64,000 nt of DNA, taken from Runella sp. MFBS21 (GTDB taxonomy: Bacteria > Bacteroidota > Bacteroidia > Cytophagales > Spirosomataceae). Where the stretch lies: assembly GCF_029433105.1 (NCBI RefSeq), contig NZ_JARNTW010000005.1:191659-255658 (forward strand). The letters run 5' to 3'. The notes under the pieces were generated by a model. The model was not told the origin of the DNA and searched no databases. It worked only from the letters and a program-made list of their open reading frames with translations. Both the position numbers and the translations under genes were made by a program. How positions within the stretch are numbered: the stretch's first letter is position 1; each line of letters starts with the position of its first letter. Below, in pieces: positions 33,245 to 43,069 of the stretch.

Positions 33245-35380
33245 ATGAAAAGCCTTTTTTGCTTGATGAAATATTTATTCTCTTTTTGGCTTCTTTTGTT
33301 GATTTCTCAAAATGCTTTTACCCAAAAAAAAGGCTCTTGGCCAACCGACTTACCTTGGTGGAAAAAGAACAATCTCAGGGTGATTCAGACCAATTTGCCC
33401 GCCTACGAAGCCGCTACTTTACATCCCGATTCGCTTCTCAAAGACTTGGAGGCTTGCTCGGCCAATACCCTACTTATCAACGCGGGCGGGATTATGGCTT
33501 TCTACCCGACCAAGCTTCCTTTTCATTATACCAATCCTTACATGAAAGGAAACATGCTCAAAGATGTCATTGAGCGCTGTCATCGCAACGGCATCAAAGT
33601 CATTGTACGTTTTGATTTTAGTAGAGTTCATGAAAGTATTTTTAAGGCGCATCCCGATTGGTGCTACATCTCACCCAAAGGCGAACGTATTATCAATACT
33701 GATATGTATGTGGTGTCTATCAATGCGCCTTATGTGCAAGACTGTGCTTTCAAAATCATCGAGGAAGTAATTGACAATTATGGAATTGACGGTATCTTCT
33801 TAAACATGCCAGGCTACCAAGTCAACAATCCCTACGAGGGGAAATACCACGGTATTGATCAAAATGAATATGACAAAAAGCGTTTTGCCGAATACAGCGG
33901 AGGGCAAGTGCTCCCTACCGAAGAAAACAAAGCAGATGCGGTTTTTCAGAAATATTTAGCTTTTAAAAAGTTTACGGTAGAAGATTGGTCAAAACGATTG
34001 CATGAGCTGGTAAAATCAAAAAGCAATCAAATTGCGATTTGTACGTACATGGATAAGTATGTTGATATCATTCGGCACGAGTCCCAAACCAACAGCTTAC
34101 CTTACTGGCCTTACTCTGCTTCCGACAATGTAGGCAATGCTGCCAACTCCTTCCCCGACCATATCATCAGTAATAGTAGTATTCAGCAAATTTCGTTTCA
34201 GTCGCGCTACAATGCCGTCGAGCCTGAAGAAGTTTCCATTCGACTTTATGAAAATATTGCCAATGGCTCAGGACTTGACATCAGTATGATGGGCGATATG
34301 CGTGGCTACGAAGATGAGCGTAATTATGGGGTGATTCGTAAAATTTATGCCCATCACAAAAAATACGAACCTTATTTTGGCAAATATACGTCTACGGCCA
34401 AAGTTGCAATCATTGCGCCAGGTGCTTGGCCTAGCGGTGCACCTATGCAAGAATATCGCGGCATACAGCTCATGCTCAGAGAAGCGCATATCCCTTTTGA
34501 CATCGTGGAAGATGCCCAAATAGAGCATCTCGCCGCCAAAATAAAAAAGTATGGCTTGGTGATTCTGCCCGACATTACTTATCTCAGTCAGGCTTCGGTG
34601 CAGGTACTCAAAGAAGCTGCTCGTCAGGGCGTGCATTTGATTGCTACCAATCATACTTTGTTTGATAATTCTGACGCCCTGCGCGATTTGTTTGGGGTAA
34701 AGATTATCAACAAAGACCACGAAGGCAGCGGCTTCTATCTTACACCTGACAAAAAAGAAGTATTTAAGCGATTTGAGAAACAAAAAATGCTTTTCTGGAA
34801 ATTCAATTTGGGGCTTTATGATATGTCGGGGGCGGATAAAACTTTTTTGCCTGTACTCAGTAAAGGCCGCCCTGGTCCGCCCGAAATCATCGGTGGACAC
34901 GAGCCTACGGGTTATTTTGGGATGGCCATCAAAGAGCATCCAAATAGCAAGGCAGTGGTATTACCTATCAATTTAGGACGGCTTTATTATATTCATGGCT
35001 ATGAGCAACACAAAAATATTTTGTTAGATGTCATCGATTATATCTACCCAGAGGCAGTGCAGCAGCTCCTCACCAATGCGCCTGAGCGGGTAGAAGTGAT
35101 TGTGAAAGAGTATATTAAAAATAACCCCGAAAATCACCTTAAAAATACCCCCGAAGGTTTGATTGTTCATTTGGTCAATCTCACAGGCTTTAGTGGCAAT
35201 ACTTATTTTGCACCTTTGCCAGTGTATCAGCTTACTTTTAAAGTGCCTGCCTCTTTCAATCCGAAGCGGGTCTTTTCTATGGCGGCCTCCAAGCCTGTTC
35301 CTTATGTTTGGAAAAACGGATATGTGGAATTAAAACTAGATAAACTCGAAGATTTTGAAGGTATTGTGATTGAAAAGTAG
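33245..35380 (+). CDS. Secreted glycoside-hydrolase-like protein (GHL6-type barrel)
   Basis: The 711-residue protein has a signal peptide (MKSLFCLMKYLFSFWLLLLI...AFTQ). An alpha-amylase-like TIM barrel covers ~50-380, with VIVRFDFSRV, GIDGIFLNMPGYQ and the DISMMGDMRGYEDERNYG strand end. A glutamine-amidotransferase-like domain of the beta-galactosidase trimerisation type follows (~400-610; KVAIIAPGAWPSG, GLVILPDITYLS), then a C-terminal beta domain. This matches the hypothetical glycosyl hydrolase 6 group; the catalytic pair cannot be fixed and the substrate is unknown. It is monocistronic. ATG 33245 begins the signal peptide better than 33218. Confidence 0.75.
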   Translation: MKSLFCLMKYLFSFWLLLLISQNAFTQKKGSWPTDLPWWKKNNLRVIQTNLPAYEAATLHPDSLLKDLEACSANTLLINAGGIMAFYPTKLPFHYTNPYMKGNMLKDVIERCHRNGIKVIVRFDFSRVHESIFKAHPDWCYISPKGERIINTDMYVVSINAPYVQDCAFKIIEEVIDNYGIDGIFLNMPGYQVNNPYEGKYHGIDQNEYDKKRFAEYSGGQVLPTEENKADAVFQKYLAFKKFTVEDWSKRLHELVKSKSNQIAICTYMDKYVDIIRHESQTNSLPYWPYSASDNVGNAANSFPDHIISNSSIQQISFQSRYNAVEPEEVSIRLYENIANGSGLDISMMGDMRGYEDERNYGVIRKIYAHHKKYEPYFGKYTSTAKVAIIAPGAWPSGAPMQEYRGIQLMLREAHIPFDIVEDAQIEHLAAKIKKYGLVILPDITYLSQASVQVLKEAARQGVHLIATNHTLFDNSDALRDLFGVKIINKDHEGSGFYLTPDKKEVFKRFEKQKMLFWKFNLGLYDMSGADKTFLPVLSKGRPGPPEIIGGHEPTGYFGMAIKEHPNSKAVVLPINLGRLYYIHGYEQHKNILLDVIDYIYPEAVQQLLTNAPERVEVIVKEYIKNNPENHLKNTPEGLIVHLVNLTGFSGNTYFAPLPVYQLTFKVPASFNPKRVFSMAASKPVPYVWKNGYVELKLDKLEDFEGIVIEK

Positions 35381-35416
35381 ACTTTGATTTTTTGCTTTAC
35401 CGCGCATCCTGTCAAT

Positions 35417-36571
35417 TCAAAATGCTTCGCCCGTAAACAAGTAGAAGTTGGGGCCATCTTCTGAAAAACCCACATCGAGGCGGAGATAAATGTCTTTTTT
35501 GGGAAAAAGCAGGTAGCGTACACCTACACCGCCAGTAGTACGGATGTATTTTGTACTGAAAGTATTAATCGTAGGTGCTACGGCAGCGGCTCCTGCAAAC
35601 ACCGCCGCGCCAAATCGTTTGCTAAAACCAAAAGGTAGCCATCGATGTTCGATTTGAGCCGCCAGCATATTTTTGTCGCGGTAGCGCCCCAGATAATACC
35701 CTCGCATGATCATTTCGCCACCCATGAGTGCTAGCTGATTGAACGGTATATCTCCCCCGTAAAAATTTCCGTATAGCTGCCACGCCAGAACATTGTTTTG
35801 ATTGGTAGGATGGTAAGAGCGTACGTCTAAATTGACGCCATAAAAGGTATAATCGCTGCCAATATTAGGATGGTATTTAAGAAACGCTAACTCTCCAAAT
35901 AAACCTTTTCGAACATTGAGAACATTGTGACGATTGTCGTAGACCAAGGCTGCCCCAAAACCTACATTGATAGTGCCGTCAGAGCCTAGCGGTTTTTCGT
36001 AAAAATGCTCCTTTGGTTGAACAAAAGAGGTATTATATAATTGTTGATAATCTAGCTCGGGACCAATAAAAAGATTAGGAACGAGTTTGCGCAAGATACG
36101 TTGCCTAAACAAAAGATAATTGGCATCTACCAATGCCGGCTCCTTACCCGCAGGAGCAGGGCCAATGCCGTGGTATAAAAGAGGGAATTTTTGAAAGCGA
36201 GTTCGGCCCAAAAAAAACCATTTGTCTTTGTCTCCGTAGATGGCGTTGTCTATCCATAAACCATATTGAGCTTTGAACGTAACAAACCCAAATGCCTGTA
36301 CTTCGCTGAGGCGGTTGAGGGTGTCGTTTTTGGCCTGAAAAAGCAAGAGTGATGATAAGCCTATCTCAAAACTAGTTTCGGGAGCATAGGCCAAAGTGGG
36401 ATATACCCTAAAACTCGGTTTTCCAAAAGAGGTAGTGTCTGAAATCGTTTTTTTGATAAAACGCTTGACCCAGCTCTCTTGACCAAAGGCGGGCTTTACC
36501 AAAGCAAAAGTGCAAAGTAAAAAAAATGTAAGCGTCGTGAATGGAGCAGGCATGGTAGTGGTATTGTTCAT
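35417..36571 (-). CDS. Omp85/BamA-like outer-membrane beta-barrel protein
   Basis: After a signal peptide (MPAPFTTLTFFLLCTFALVK...FG) the ~384-residue product is a chain of alternating amphipathic strands with BamA/surface-antigen barrel features. These are GFGAALVYDNRHNVLNVRKG, MGGEMIMRGYYLGRYRDKNM (the RGY-containing segment) and a C-terminal strand ending in aromatic residues (YLFTGEAF). No POTRA domains precede the barrel, so it is probably not the essential BamA but a patatin-/TamA-like barrel relative found often in Bacteroidota. Start ATG 36571; an upstream frame to 36673 is unlikely. Confidence 0.75.
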   Translation of the reverse strand: MNNTTTMPAPFTTLTFFLLCTFALVKPAFGQESWVKRFIKKTISDTTSFGKPSFRVYPTLAYAPETSFEIGLSSLLLFQAKNDTLNRLSEVQAFGFVTFKAQYGLWIDNAIYGDKDKWFFLGRTRFQKFPLLYHGIGPAPAGKEPALVDANYLLFRQRILRKLVPNLFIGPELDYQQLYNTSFVQPKEHFYEKPLGSDGTINVGFGAALVYDNRHNVLNVRKGLFGELAFLKYHPNIGSDYTFYGVNLDVRSYHPTNQNNVLAWQLYGNFYGGDIPFNQLALMGGEMIMRGYYLGRYRDKNMLAAQIEHRWLPFGFSKRFGAAVFAGAAAVAPTINTFSTKYIRTTGGVGVRYLLFPKKDIYLRLDVGFSEDGPNFYLFTGEAF

Positions 36572-36966
36572 ATATATACGCAGTTTTTGCCCCAAACTGT
36601 TCTTTGAAGAAGTATCGTCGTCATTTTTCTCAATAAAGCTTGTTGTAAGGTGGATAGATACACAACGTACCAATAAGTACTAGCATTGTATGAGATTTTA
36701 ACTGAATTTTTGGTGAATTGTTAGTCATAAAGACTAAAATGAGATAAAAAACATCATTATGACATTTTAGCGAATGCTTACAATAGGTGTGTTTGTGGAC
36801 TTTGATTTTTCGAAGCGTTTAATCAAATAGTAGAGGTGACAATTACCCCGAATGAAAGCAGTAATAAAATAGTATTTTTTACTTTATCTTTTTATCAAAA
36901 GCTTCCGGCGATTTGCTTAATTGCGGGCATAAACACAAAATTGTAGTCTTTTACTTATTCAAATCA
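36572..36966. other. Divergent intergenic region, 395 bp
   Basis: This region lies between the outer-membrane barrel gene (minus) and the sugar isomerase-like gene (plus) and should hold both promoters. It is AT-rich. I see no hairpin, repeat or small gene that I can defend. Confidence 0.5.
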
Positions 36967-38019
36967 ATGAAAACAATCAAAGGGCCTGCCATCTTTTTGG
37001 CGCAATTTATGGGCGACGAAGCCCCTTTCAATTCTTTGGATACCATCGCCGCTTATATGGCTGATTTGGGTTACAAAGGCATCCAAATTCCTACGTGGGA
37101 TAGCCGCTGTATTGACCTTAAAACTGCGGCTGAGTCAAAAACATATTGTGATGAGTACAAAGGAAAACTGGCTGAAATTGGGGTAGAAATCACTGAGCTT
37201 TCGTCTCATTTACAAGGACAGTTAGTGGCTGTTCACCCTGCCTACGACCCTATGTTTGACGGTTTTGCAGCTCCTGAAGTGCGCAACAATCCCGCCGCTC
37301 GTACCGAATGGGCCGTGCAGCAATTGATGTGGGCTGCCAAAGCTTCCCAAAATCTCGGCTTGACTTCTCACGTTACTTTTTCAGGCGCTTTGTTGTGGCC
37401 GTTTTTATATCCTTGGCCTCAGCGTCCAGCGGGCTTGGTCGAAACAGGCTTTAAAGAATTAGGCAAACGTTGGACTCCTATTTTGAATGCGTTTGACGAA
37501 GCAGGTGTAAATGTAGGCTATGAGCTTCACCCTGGCGAAGATCTTCATGATGGTATTACGTTTGAGATGTTTTTGGAAGCAGTGGGCAATCACCCACGCG
37601 CCGGTATCAACTATGACCCTAGCCACTTTGTACTTCAACAATTGGATTATCTTCAGTTCATTGATTTTTATCATGAGCGCATTTTTGCGTATCACGTCAA
37701 AGATGCTGAGTTTAACCCAAGCGGCAAGCAAGGTGTTTATAGTGGTTTCCAAGGCTGGGCCGACCGCGCCGGGCGTTTCCGTTCGTTGGGAGATGGTCAA
37801 GTGGATTTTAGCGGTATTTTCTCCAAACTTTCTCAGTACAACTACGACGGCTGGGCGGTTTTGGAATGGGAATGCTGTATCAAATCCCCTGTTCAAGGAG
37901 CGGCGGAGGGTGCGCCATTTATCGCTGACCACATCATCCAAGTGACCGAAAAAGCTTTTGATGATTTTGCAGGAACGGGTGCCGACGAGGCTTTCAACCG
38001 TAAAGTGTTGGGATTGTAA
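36967..38019 (+). CDS. Sugar phosphate isomerase/epimerase family protein (TIM barrel)
   Basis: The 350-residue xylose-isomerase-like TIM barrel has characteristic strand ends: GYKGIQIPTWD, ITELSSHLQGQLVAVHPAY, NVGYELHPGEDLHDG, INYDPSHF, IFAYHVKDAEF and WAVLEWEC. The conserved Glu, Asp, His and Glu of these segments are the likely divalent-metal ligands. Family members isomerise or epimerise sugars or act in inositol catabolism; the substrate is not inferable. ATG 36967 (MKTIKGPAIFLAQF) is preferred over 36913. Followed by a clear terminator. Confidence 0.85.
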   Translation: MKTIKGPAIFLAQFMGDEAPFNSLDTIAAYMADLGYKGIQIPTWDSRCIDLKTAAESKTYCDEYKGKLAEIGVEITELSSHLQGQLVAVHPAYDPMFDGFAAPEVRNNPAARTEWAVQQLMWAAKASQNLGLTSHVTFSGALLWPFLYPWPQRPAGLVETGFKELGKRWTPILNAFDEAGVNVGYELHPGEDLHDGITFEMFLEAVGNHPRAGINYDPSHFVLQQLDYLQFIDFYHERIFAYHVKDAEFNPSGKQGVYSGFQGWADRAGRFRSLGDGQVDFSGIFSKLSQYNYDGWAVLEWECCIKSPVQGAAEGAPFIADHIIQVTEKAFDDFAGTGADEAFNRKVLGL

Positions 38020-38044
38020 TTGGTAAATAAATTAAATGTATAAC

Positions 38045-38080
38045 AAAAACGTCGGGCGATTTTCATTGCCCGACGTTTTT
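38045..38080. terminator. Strong bidirectional intrinsic terminator
   Basis: A 9-bp GC-rich stem, ACGTCGGGC (38049-38057) and GCCCGACGT (38068-38076), is flanked by A5 and T6. It ends the isomerase gene on the plus strand and the cytochrome gene on the minus strand. Confidence 0.85.
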
Positions 38081-38098
38081 TATTGAAGCCTAAAAAAA

Positions 38099-38614
38099 TT
38101 AATTTCTTGGAGGACCTCCAGGGCGCGAGCCATTAGGACGGCCTGGGTGAGCTTCTCCACGGTGGCAAGTAGTACAGCCAATACGTGGCTTGCGCTCTTT
38201 GCTTGCATAAGAAGGCAAGGCGGCAATTACGTCGTCGTTGATTTTACCTACCATTGCCACCATATCACGGGCAATTGCATGGTCATGTTTTTCTTCAGAA
38301 GCCCAGTCGTTGACATTGTGGCAATGGTTACAGCTTACACCTAAGGCTTTGCTCCAACCATTTTCCATAATTCCAATCACTTGCTCCGCAGGACGGCCTT
38401 TGAAAATTTTAATATTTTTAAAGACATCTTCGGCATTGTTTTTTTCTTTTCCTGCAATCGCCTCTTTTACCATTTTAGCGTATTTGGCACGGTCAGCTGC
38501 GAGGCTATCTTCACGGGCGTCGGCGGCGGCTTGTGAGTTGTTGGGAGAGGGAGTCAATGCAACTAAAGACACTACAGCCGTTAGTGCAAAAAGGGCAGTA
38601 ATCCATTTTTTCAT
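38099..38614 (-). CDS. Periplasmic diheme c-type cytochrome
   Basis: The 171-residue protein has a signal peptide (MKKWITALFALTAVVSLVAL) and two heme-attachment motifs: CNHCH (VSCNHCHNVNDWASEEKHDH) and CTTCH (RIGCTTCHRGEAHPGRPNGS). The pattern of CxxCH followed by W-x-S-[DE] and K-P-R-I-x-C-xx-CH is that of the short cytochromes related to the photosynthetic reaction-centre cytochrome subunit, common in non-photosynthetic Bacteroidota. The C-terminus is Gly/Pro/Arg-rich. Redox partner unknown. Confidence 0.85.
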   Translation of the reverse strand: MKKWITALFALTAVVSLVALTPSPNNSQAAADAREDSLAADRAKYAKMVKEAIAGKEKNNAEDVFKNIKIFKGRPAEQVIGIMENGWSKALGVSCNHCHNVNDWASEEKHDHAIARDMVAMVGKINDDVIAALPSYASKERKPRIGCTTCHRGEAHPGRPNGSRPGGPPRN

Positions 38615-38718
38615 GCTAGAAGGGAGGTTATAAAGTTATGAAGGCAAACTTAGGAAAAAACTATAAATCCACAAGAATTTGGCCAAAAATATAAATATGT
38701 CTTTCTTTTATAAAAAAA

Positions 38719-38738
38719 GCGCGACTAAATGTCGCGCC
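38719..38738 (-). terminator. Intrinsic terminator of sufB
   Basis: On the coding strand GCGCGAC-ATTTA-GTCGCGC is followed by T7. It lies about 35 bp after the sufB stop codon and shows that sufB is not followed by sufC in the same transcript. Confidence 0.85.
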
Positions 38739-38773
38739 TTCTTATGAAATAGCTTAAAAATTACTTCCAAATC

Positions 38774-40219
38774 TTAACCTACAGAACCTTCAAGGCTTAT
38801 CTCTAATAATTTTTGAGCTTCTACCGCAAACTCCATCGGAAGCTGATTCAATACTTCTTTGGCATAGCCATTGATAATCAAAGCTACTGCTTGCTCGGTT
38901 GGGATGCCTCGTTGATTACAATAAAACAATTGGTCTTCTCCGATTTTGGAAGTAGTAGCCTCGTGCTCTACGGTAGCACTTGTATTGTTTACCTCGATAT
39001 ATGGGAAAGTGTGCGCACCACAAGTATCTCCTAGTAGCAAAGAATCGCACTGAGAAAAGTTACGAGCATTGGCGGCACGTTTGAAGACCTGAACCAATCC
39101 ACGATAGGAGTTTTGACTTTTGCCCGCCGAAATCCCTTTTGATACAATACGGCTCTTGGTATTTTTACCGATGTGTACCATTTTGGTGCCGGTATCGGCT
39201 TGCTGCATGTTGTTGGTAACGGCTACCGAATAAAACTCTCCGATAGAATTGTCGCCTTTCAAAATCACAGAAGGGTATTTCCAAGTGATGGCAGAGCCTG
39301 TTTCGACTTGGGTCCAAGAAATTTTCGAATTAGCTCCGTCACAAATCCCGCGCTTGGTTACGAAATTGTAAATTCCGCCCTTGCCTTCTTTATCACCTGG
39401 ATACCAGTTTTGAACGGTGCTATATTTAACTTCGGCGCGTTCGTGGGCTACGATTTCGACGACTGCCGCGTGCAATTGATTCTCATCACGCATGGGAGCG
39501 GTACAGCCCTCTAAGTAACTTACGTAAGAGCCTTCATCTGCAATAATCAAAGTACGCTCAAATTGCCCCGTGCCAGAGGCATTGATACGGAAGTAGGTCG
39601 AAAGTTCCATGGGGCAGCGCACTCCTTTGGGAATATAACAAAAAGACCCGTCAGAGAATACTGCCGAATTGAGAGCCGAGAAAAAGTTGTCTTTGGCTGG
39701 TACAACAGAACCCAAATATTTTTTTACCAATTCAGGATGCTCTTGGATAGCTTCGCTAATTGAACAAAAAATAATCCCTTGTTTCTTGAGTTCGTCTTTG
39801 AAAGTAGTAGTTACGGAGATAGAGTCAATAACCGCATCTACCGCCACACCTGAGAGTCTCTTTTGTTCGTTGAGCGAAATCCCCAAACGCTCAAAAGTAC
39901 GTTTCAATTCAGGATCTATTTCATCCAATGAACCTATTTCTTTCTTTTGCTTGGGAGCCGAATAATACTTTATCGCTTGATAATCAATAGGAGGGTAATG
40001 TACGTTGGGCCATTTGGGCTCGGTCATTCCTTGCCACAACCGAAAGGCTTTCAAACGCCACTCTGTCATCCACTCAGGTTCGTTTTTCTTGGCCGAAATC
40101 CAGCGAATAGTGGATTCGTCTACCCCCGGAGCGGCTTCTTCTGCTTCGATATCCGTGACAAACCCGTACTTATATTCGGAGTTGGTAATTTCTTCTAGTA
40201 ATTCTACTTCTTTGCTCAT
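38774..40219 (-). CDS. sufB: Fe-S cluster assembly protein SufB
   Basis: SufB is the scaffold core of the SufBCD complex that builds Fe-S clusters in the cytosol. The 481-residue product has its conserved features: [17 protein letters not shown] near the N-terminus, [40 protein letters not shown] followed by LEGCTAP, and the C-terminal [20 protein letters not shown]. Length is normal. Normally sufB is followed by sufC and sufD; here a terminator and an unrelated cytochrome follow, so sufB is isolated, and sufCDS must lie elsewhere. Confidence 0.95.
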   Translation of the reverse strand: MSKEVELLEEITNSEYKYGFVTDIEAEEAAPGVDESTIRWISAKKNEPEWMTEWRLKAFRLWQGMTEPKWPNVHYPPIDYQAIKYYSAPKQKKEIGSLDEIDPELKRTFERLGISLNEQKRLSGVAVDAVIDSISVTTTFKDELKKQGIIFCSISEAIQEHPELVKKYLGSVVPAKDNFFSALNSAVFSDGSFCYIPKGVRCPMELSTYFRINASGTGQFERTLIIADEGSYVSYLEGCTAPMRDENQLHAAVVEIVAHERAEVKYSTVQNWYPGDKEGKGGIYNFVTKRGICDGANSKISWTQVETGSAITWKYPSVILKGDNSIGEFYSVAVTNNMQQADTGTKMVHIGKNTKSRIVSKGISAGKSQNSYRGLVQVFKRAANARNFSQCDSLLLGDTCGAHTFPYIEVNNTSATVEHEATTSKIGEDQLFYCNQRGIPTEQAVALIINGYAKEVLNQLPMEFAVEAQKLLEISLEGSVG

Positions 40220-40734
40220 CGCGTATATGCGTTAATTCTATATTTTTAACAAAAAATACACATATTCTGTTCTAATCGAACTGCAAATATCTTAAAAAAC
40301 TCGGCCTATTGAAAGCCCTACGGCGGTTCATTTCTCAAAAACCCCAAAACTCTCCCCTTGACAGGACTTATTTCTTGAGCTAGAGTAGTGCCAAGCAGGT
40401 CTTGTCTGGCTACTTTAGGTGAGGTAAGTAATGTAATAAACCATTTATTTTTTCATTTTTTGAGGCGATTTTTGTTTTATGATAACTTATTGATAAATAA
40501 ATGATTGGCTATAATTGCTGAGAGAACCAAGCCCTTGTTTCTCTCTTAAAAATCAGAATTTTAAAAAAAAGATTCCAACCTTCTGCCCCTTGCTTGGCGT
40601 CCTTTGGATGATTTCGAGGCCTTGATTTCACCATTATTAACTTAAAAAAACTAAAAACAGTAATGAAATTGATGCAATCAAGAGAGGGGGCGTATGCGGT
40701 ACGCCTGAGAGGAGTAAGTCGTTTAAAATCAGCT
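40220..40734. other. Divergent intergenic region upstream of sufB and a lipoprotein gene
   Basis: This stretch of about 515 bp has no recognised gene. An A-rich stretch at 40635-40662 precedes ATG 40663, an alternative start for the lipoprotein gene. Boxes for sufB are not clear enough to call. Confidence 0.45.
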
Positions 40735-41436
40735 ATGAAGCAATCGATATGGGCGGTAGGTATACTACTTGCAGTGGGGTTGGTAAGTTGTGATAAAACA
40801 GACGACAACGTCGGCCCTAATTTTATTCATACTACCGATTTCAACAAAGATACCACTACGTGGCAGACGGGAATCGTGGACTACAATGTTCAGCAAGAAG
40901 GGATTATGGAATTTAGTTCAAAACTTACCGCCCTTCCTACGGATACCACCAAAAAAGGTCTCAAGTTGACAAGCAGCAACCGTAGTGACGATGCCTTCAT
41001 GTATTTGACTCGTAAATTGACAGGACTTGCTCCCAATCAAAGCTACAAAATAGAGTTTGAGGTAGAATTAGCTTCTCAATACCCTGCCTCAGGAATAGGA
41101 GTGGGCGGCTCTCCAGGCGGTGCTGTGTATTTGAAAGCGGGGGCTTCTGGCACGGCACCTCAAAGAGCCAAAGATACCGCAGGTGACTGGAAACTCAACT
41201 GGGATAAAGGTGCTCAAAGTGAATCTGGTAAAGATGCCGTAGTATTAGGAAATATTGGGATTGAAGGCGACCAATACAAATATCAGATCATTAAACGCAA
41301 TAATCAGACAAAGCCTTTCACTGCCAAAACCAACGACAAAGGAGAATTATGGCTTTTGGTAGGTACTGATTCTGGCTTTGAGGGTGTTACGACGATTTAT
41401 TATACCCAAGTGAAAGCCGTTTTGATAAAAAATTAA
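40735..41436 (+). CDS. Hypothetical lipoprotein
   Basis: ATG 40735 begins a lipoprotein signal (MKQSIWAVGILLAVGLVSC; Cys at residue 19), followed by a ~214-residue secreted domain rich in Ser, Thr and Gly. Strands LAPNQSYKIEFEVELAS and TIYYTQVKAVLIKN suggest a carbohydrate-binding-like jelly-roll. The family is not certain. An in-frame ATG at 40663 has a typical A-rich leader and would give a 24-residue extension ahead of the signal, so both starts are possible. A terminator follows. Confidence 0.7.
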   Translation: MKQSIWAVGILLAVGLVSCDKTDDNVGPNFIHTTDFNKDTTTWQTGIVDYNVQQEGIMEFSSKLTALPTDTTKKGLKLTSSNRSDDAFMYLTRKLTGLAPNQSYKIEFEVELASQYPASGIGVGGSPGGAVYLKAGASGTAPQRAKDTAGDWKLNWDKGAQSESGKDAVVLGNIGIEGDQYKYQIIKRNNQTKPFTAKTNDKGELWLLVGTDSGFEGVTTIYYTQVKAVLIKN

Positions 41437-41518
41437 ATCAATTAATGCCGTACCGTAAATAATTTGCGACAAAGGCGTTTCGGTTTTCCTTAGAAATTTT
41501 CCCTTTTGCTCCATACCC

Positions 41519-41556
41519 AACCCGTCAAAGCAGCAGTTTTGGCGGGTTTGTGTTTT
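41519..41556 (+). terminator. Intrinsic terminator
   Basis: AACCCGTCAAA pairs with TTTTGGCGGGTT (one bulge) and is followed by TGTGTTTTTT. It ends the lipoprotein transcript. Confidence 0.65.
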
Positions 41557-41652
41557 TTATCTTTGAAACAATTATGACAAATTTTGACTGAGAAGGTATT
41601 AAACCATCTTGCCAAGCTTCTTTTATATCATAAAAACTAAACCTTGCTTTTC

Positions 41653-42663
41653 ATGAAAATCAATAAGCTATTGGCTTGGGCCTTGTTCATATGCGCTTCT
41701 CCCGTGGTGGCTCAATCAAGTTATCCTACTATTGGTAAGATTGTACGCAACGACCCACAACTCGATGAACTTGTTGCTCCTGATGCGAAGATAGAAGTTT
41801 TGGCATCGGGCTTTACGTGGGCAGAAGGGCCCGTTTGGAGCAAACAAGGGGGCTATTTGCTGTTTTCGGATGTACCTCAAAATACCGTCTTTAAGTGGAG
41901 TACCAAAGAAGGACTTAGTACTTTTCTTAAGCCTTCGGGATTTACAGGTGCTGGCACCTACGGCGATGAGCCAGGGAGCAATGGCCTCATTATCGATCGT
42001 CAAGGGCGACTTGTCTCTGCCGAGCATGGCGACCGACGTATCTCAGCCATGCCTTTAACAGACGCTGGTAAACGCACCCTTGCCGACAATTTTCAGGGAA
42101 AACGTTTCAATAGCCCTAATGATGTAGTGCAGCATTCGAGTGGTGCCTATTATTTTACGGATCCTCCTTATGGTATGCCCAAAAAACAAAATGACCCAAC
42201 GCGCGAAATAGATTGGTTTGGGGTATATCGGATTGGCAAAGATGGGGCCGTGAGCCTGCTTACCAAAGAAATGACTCGTCCGAATGGGTTAGCATTTTCG
42301 CCCGATGAAAAAATCTTGTATGTTGCTCAATCTGACCCCGACCGCGCTATAGTAATGGCATTCCCTGTCAACTCCGATGGCTCATTAGCCCAAGGCAAGG
42401 TACTTTTTGACGCTACTTCTATGGTAAAACAGGGACTCCCGGGTCTGCCTGATGGATTGAAAGTCGATGCCAAAGGAAATCTGTGGTGTACGGGGCCAGG
42501 AGGTGTTTTGATCATTACTCCAGGGGGTAAATTGCTAGGAAGAATCGAAACGGGAGAAGCAACTGCCAATTGTAACTGGGGCGACGACGGCTCTACTTTA
42601 TACATCACCGCCGATATGTATTTGTGTCGCATTCGTACCAAAGCCAAAGGAACTGGATGGTAA
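41653..42663 (+). CDS. SMP-30/gluconolactonase-family secreted protein
   Basis: The 336-residue protein has a signal peptide (MKINKLLAWALFICASPVVA) and a six-bladed propeller of the SMP-30/gluconolactonase/LRE-like family. Segments are SGFTWAEGPVWSKQGGYLLF (metal-ligand Glu in AEGPVW), EPGSNGLIIDRQGRLVSAEH, FNSPNDVV with Asn as ligand, MTRPNGLAFSPDEKILYVAQ and GLPDGLKVDAKGNLWCTGPG (ligand Asp). Such enzymes hydrolyse sugar lactones with a divalent metal. Likely periplasmic sugar oxidation; no partner gene is adjacent. Confidence 0.9.
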   Translation: MKINKLLAWALFICASPVVAQSSYPTIGKIVRNDPQLDELVAPDAKIEVLASGFTWAEGPVWSKQGGYLLFSDVPQNTVFKWSTKEGLSTFLKPSGFTGAGTYGDEPGSNGLIIDRQGRLVSAEHGDRRISAMPLTDAGKRTLADNFQGKRFNSPNDVVQHSSGAYYFTDPPYGMPKKQNDPTREIDWFGVYRIGKDGAVSLLTKEMTRPNGLAFSPDEKILYVAQSDPDRAIVMAFPVNSDGSLAQGKVLFDATSMVKQGLPGLPDGLKVDAKGNLWCTGPGGVLIITPGGKLLGRIETGEATANCNWGDDGSTLYITADMYLCRIRTKAKGTGW

Positions 42664-42793
42664 GAGAATGAATGAGTATAAAATCGACATGACCATGACC
42701 CAATAAGGACACTTTTCGTACATTTAAATAGATTGTTAAACTTACTTTTTGTGATGTGCCGCCCAAAAAGAGGCTGATAAAGTAGATACAGGG

Positions 42794-43069
42794 GTGTTTG
42801 GAGGAACGAGCAAAATCCGCCTTTCGCAAGTGATGGTGATGTACCAGTCTAAGTTCCCTGACTATGATATTAGATACAAAAGTGGGGTAGAGGCAATCAA
42901 CAAGGATATTCCTCCTCGTCAGAAAGTGAGAAGCGAAATGGCCACCATCATTGGAGTACCTTCTACTTATAAAATCGAAAATATAGGCACTTGGAAAGGG
43001 ACTTTTTTTAATAAAAAAAACCTAGTGATGATGCCTATTTTTTTTGAAGTAGAGATAGTTATGGGTTAA
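42794..43069 (+). pseudogene. Possible gene fragment between gluconolactonase and mgtE
   Basis: The frame is open from a TGA at 42752 to the stop at 43069 and reads protein-like sequence (GVFGGTSKIRLSQVMVMYQS, YKSGVEAINKDIPPRQKVRS, GVPSTYKIENIGTWKGTFFN). There is no good start codon in context, and the frame overlaps the stop codon of mgtE. I cannot name a family. It may be the 3' remnant of a deleted gene or chance; the rest of 42664-43065 is otherwise empty. Confidence 0.3.

Noticed and set aside
34268-34939. 223-codon minus frame inside the GHL6-type gene
   Set aside because: It lies fully antisense to a gene with signal peptide and recognisable domains; no domain or start context of its own.
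35417-36571. Essential BamA
   Set aside because: No POTRA domains and only ~384 residues; more likely a stand-alone Omp85-like barrel.
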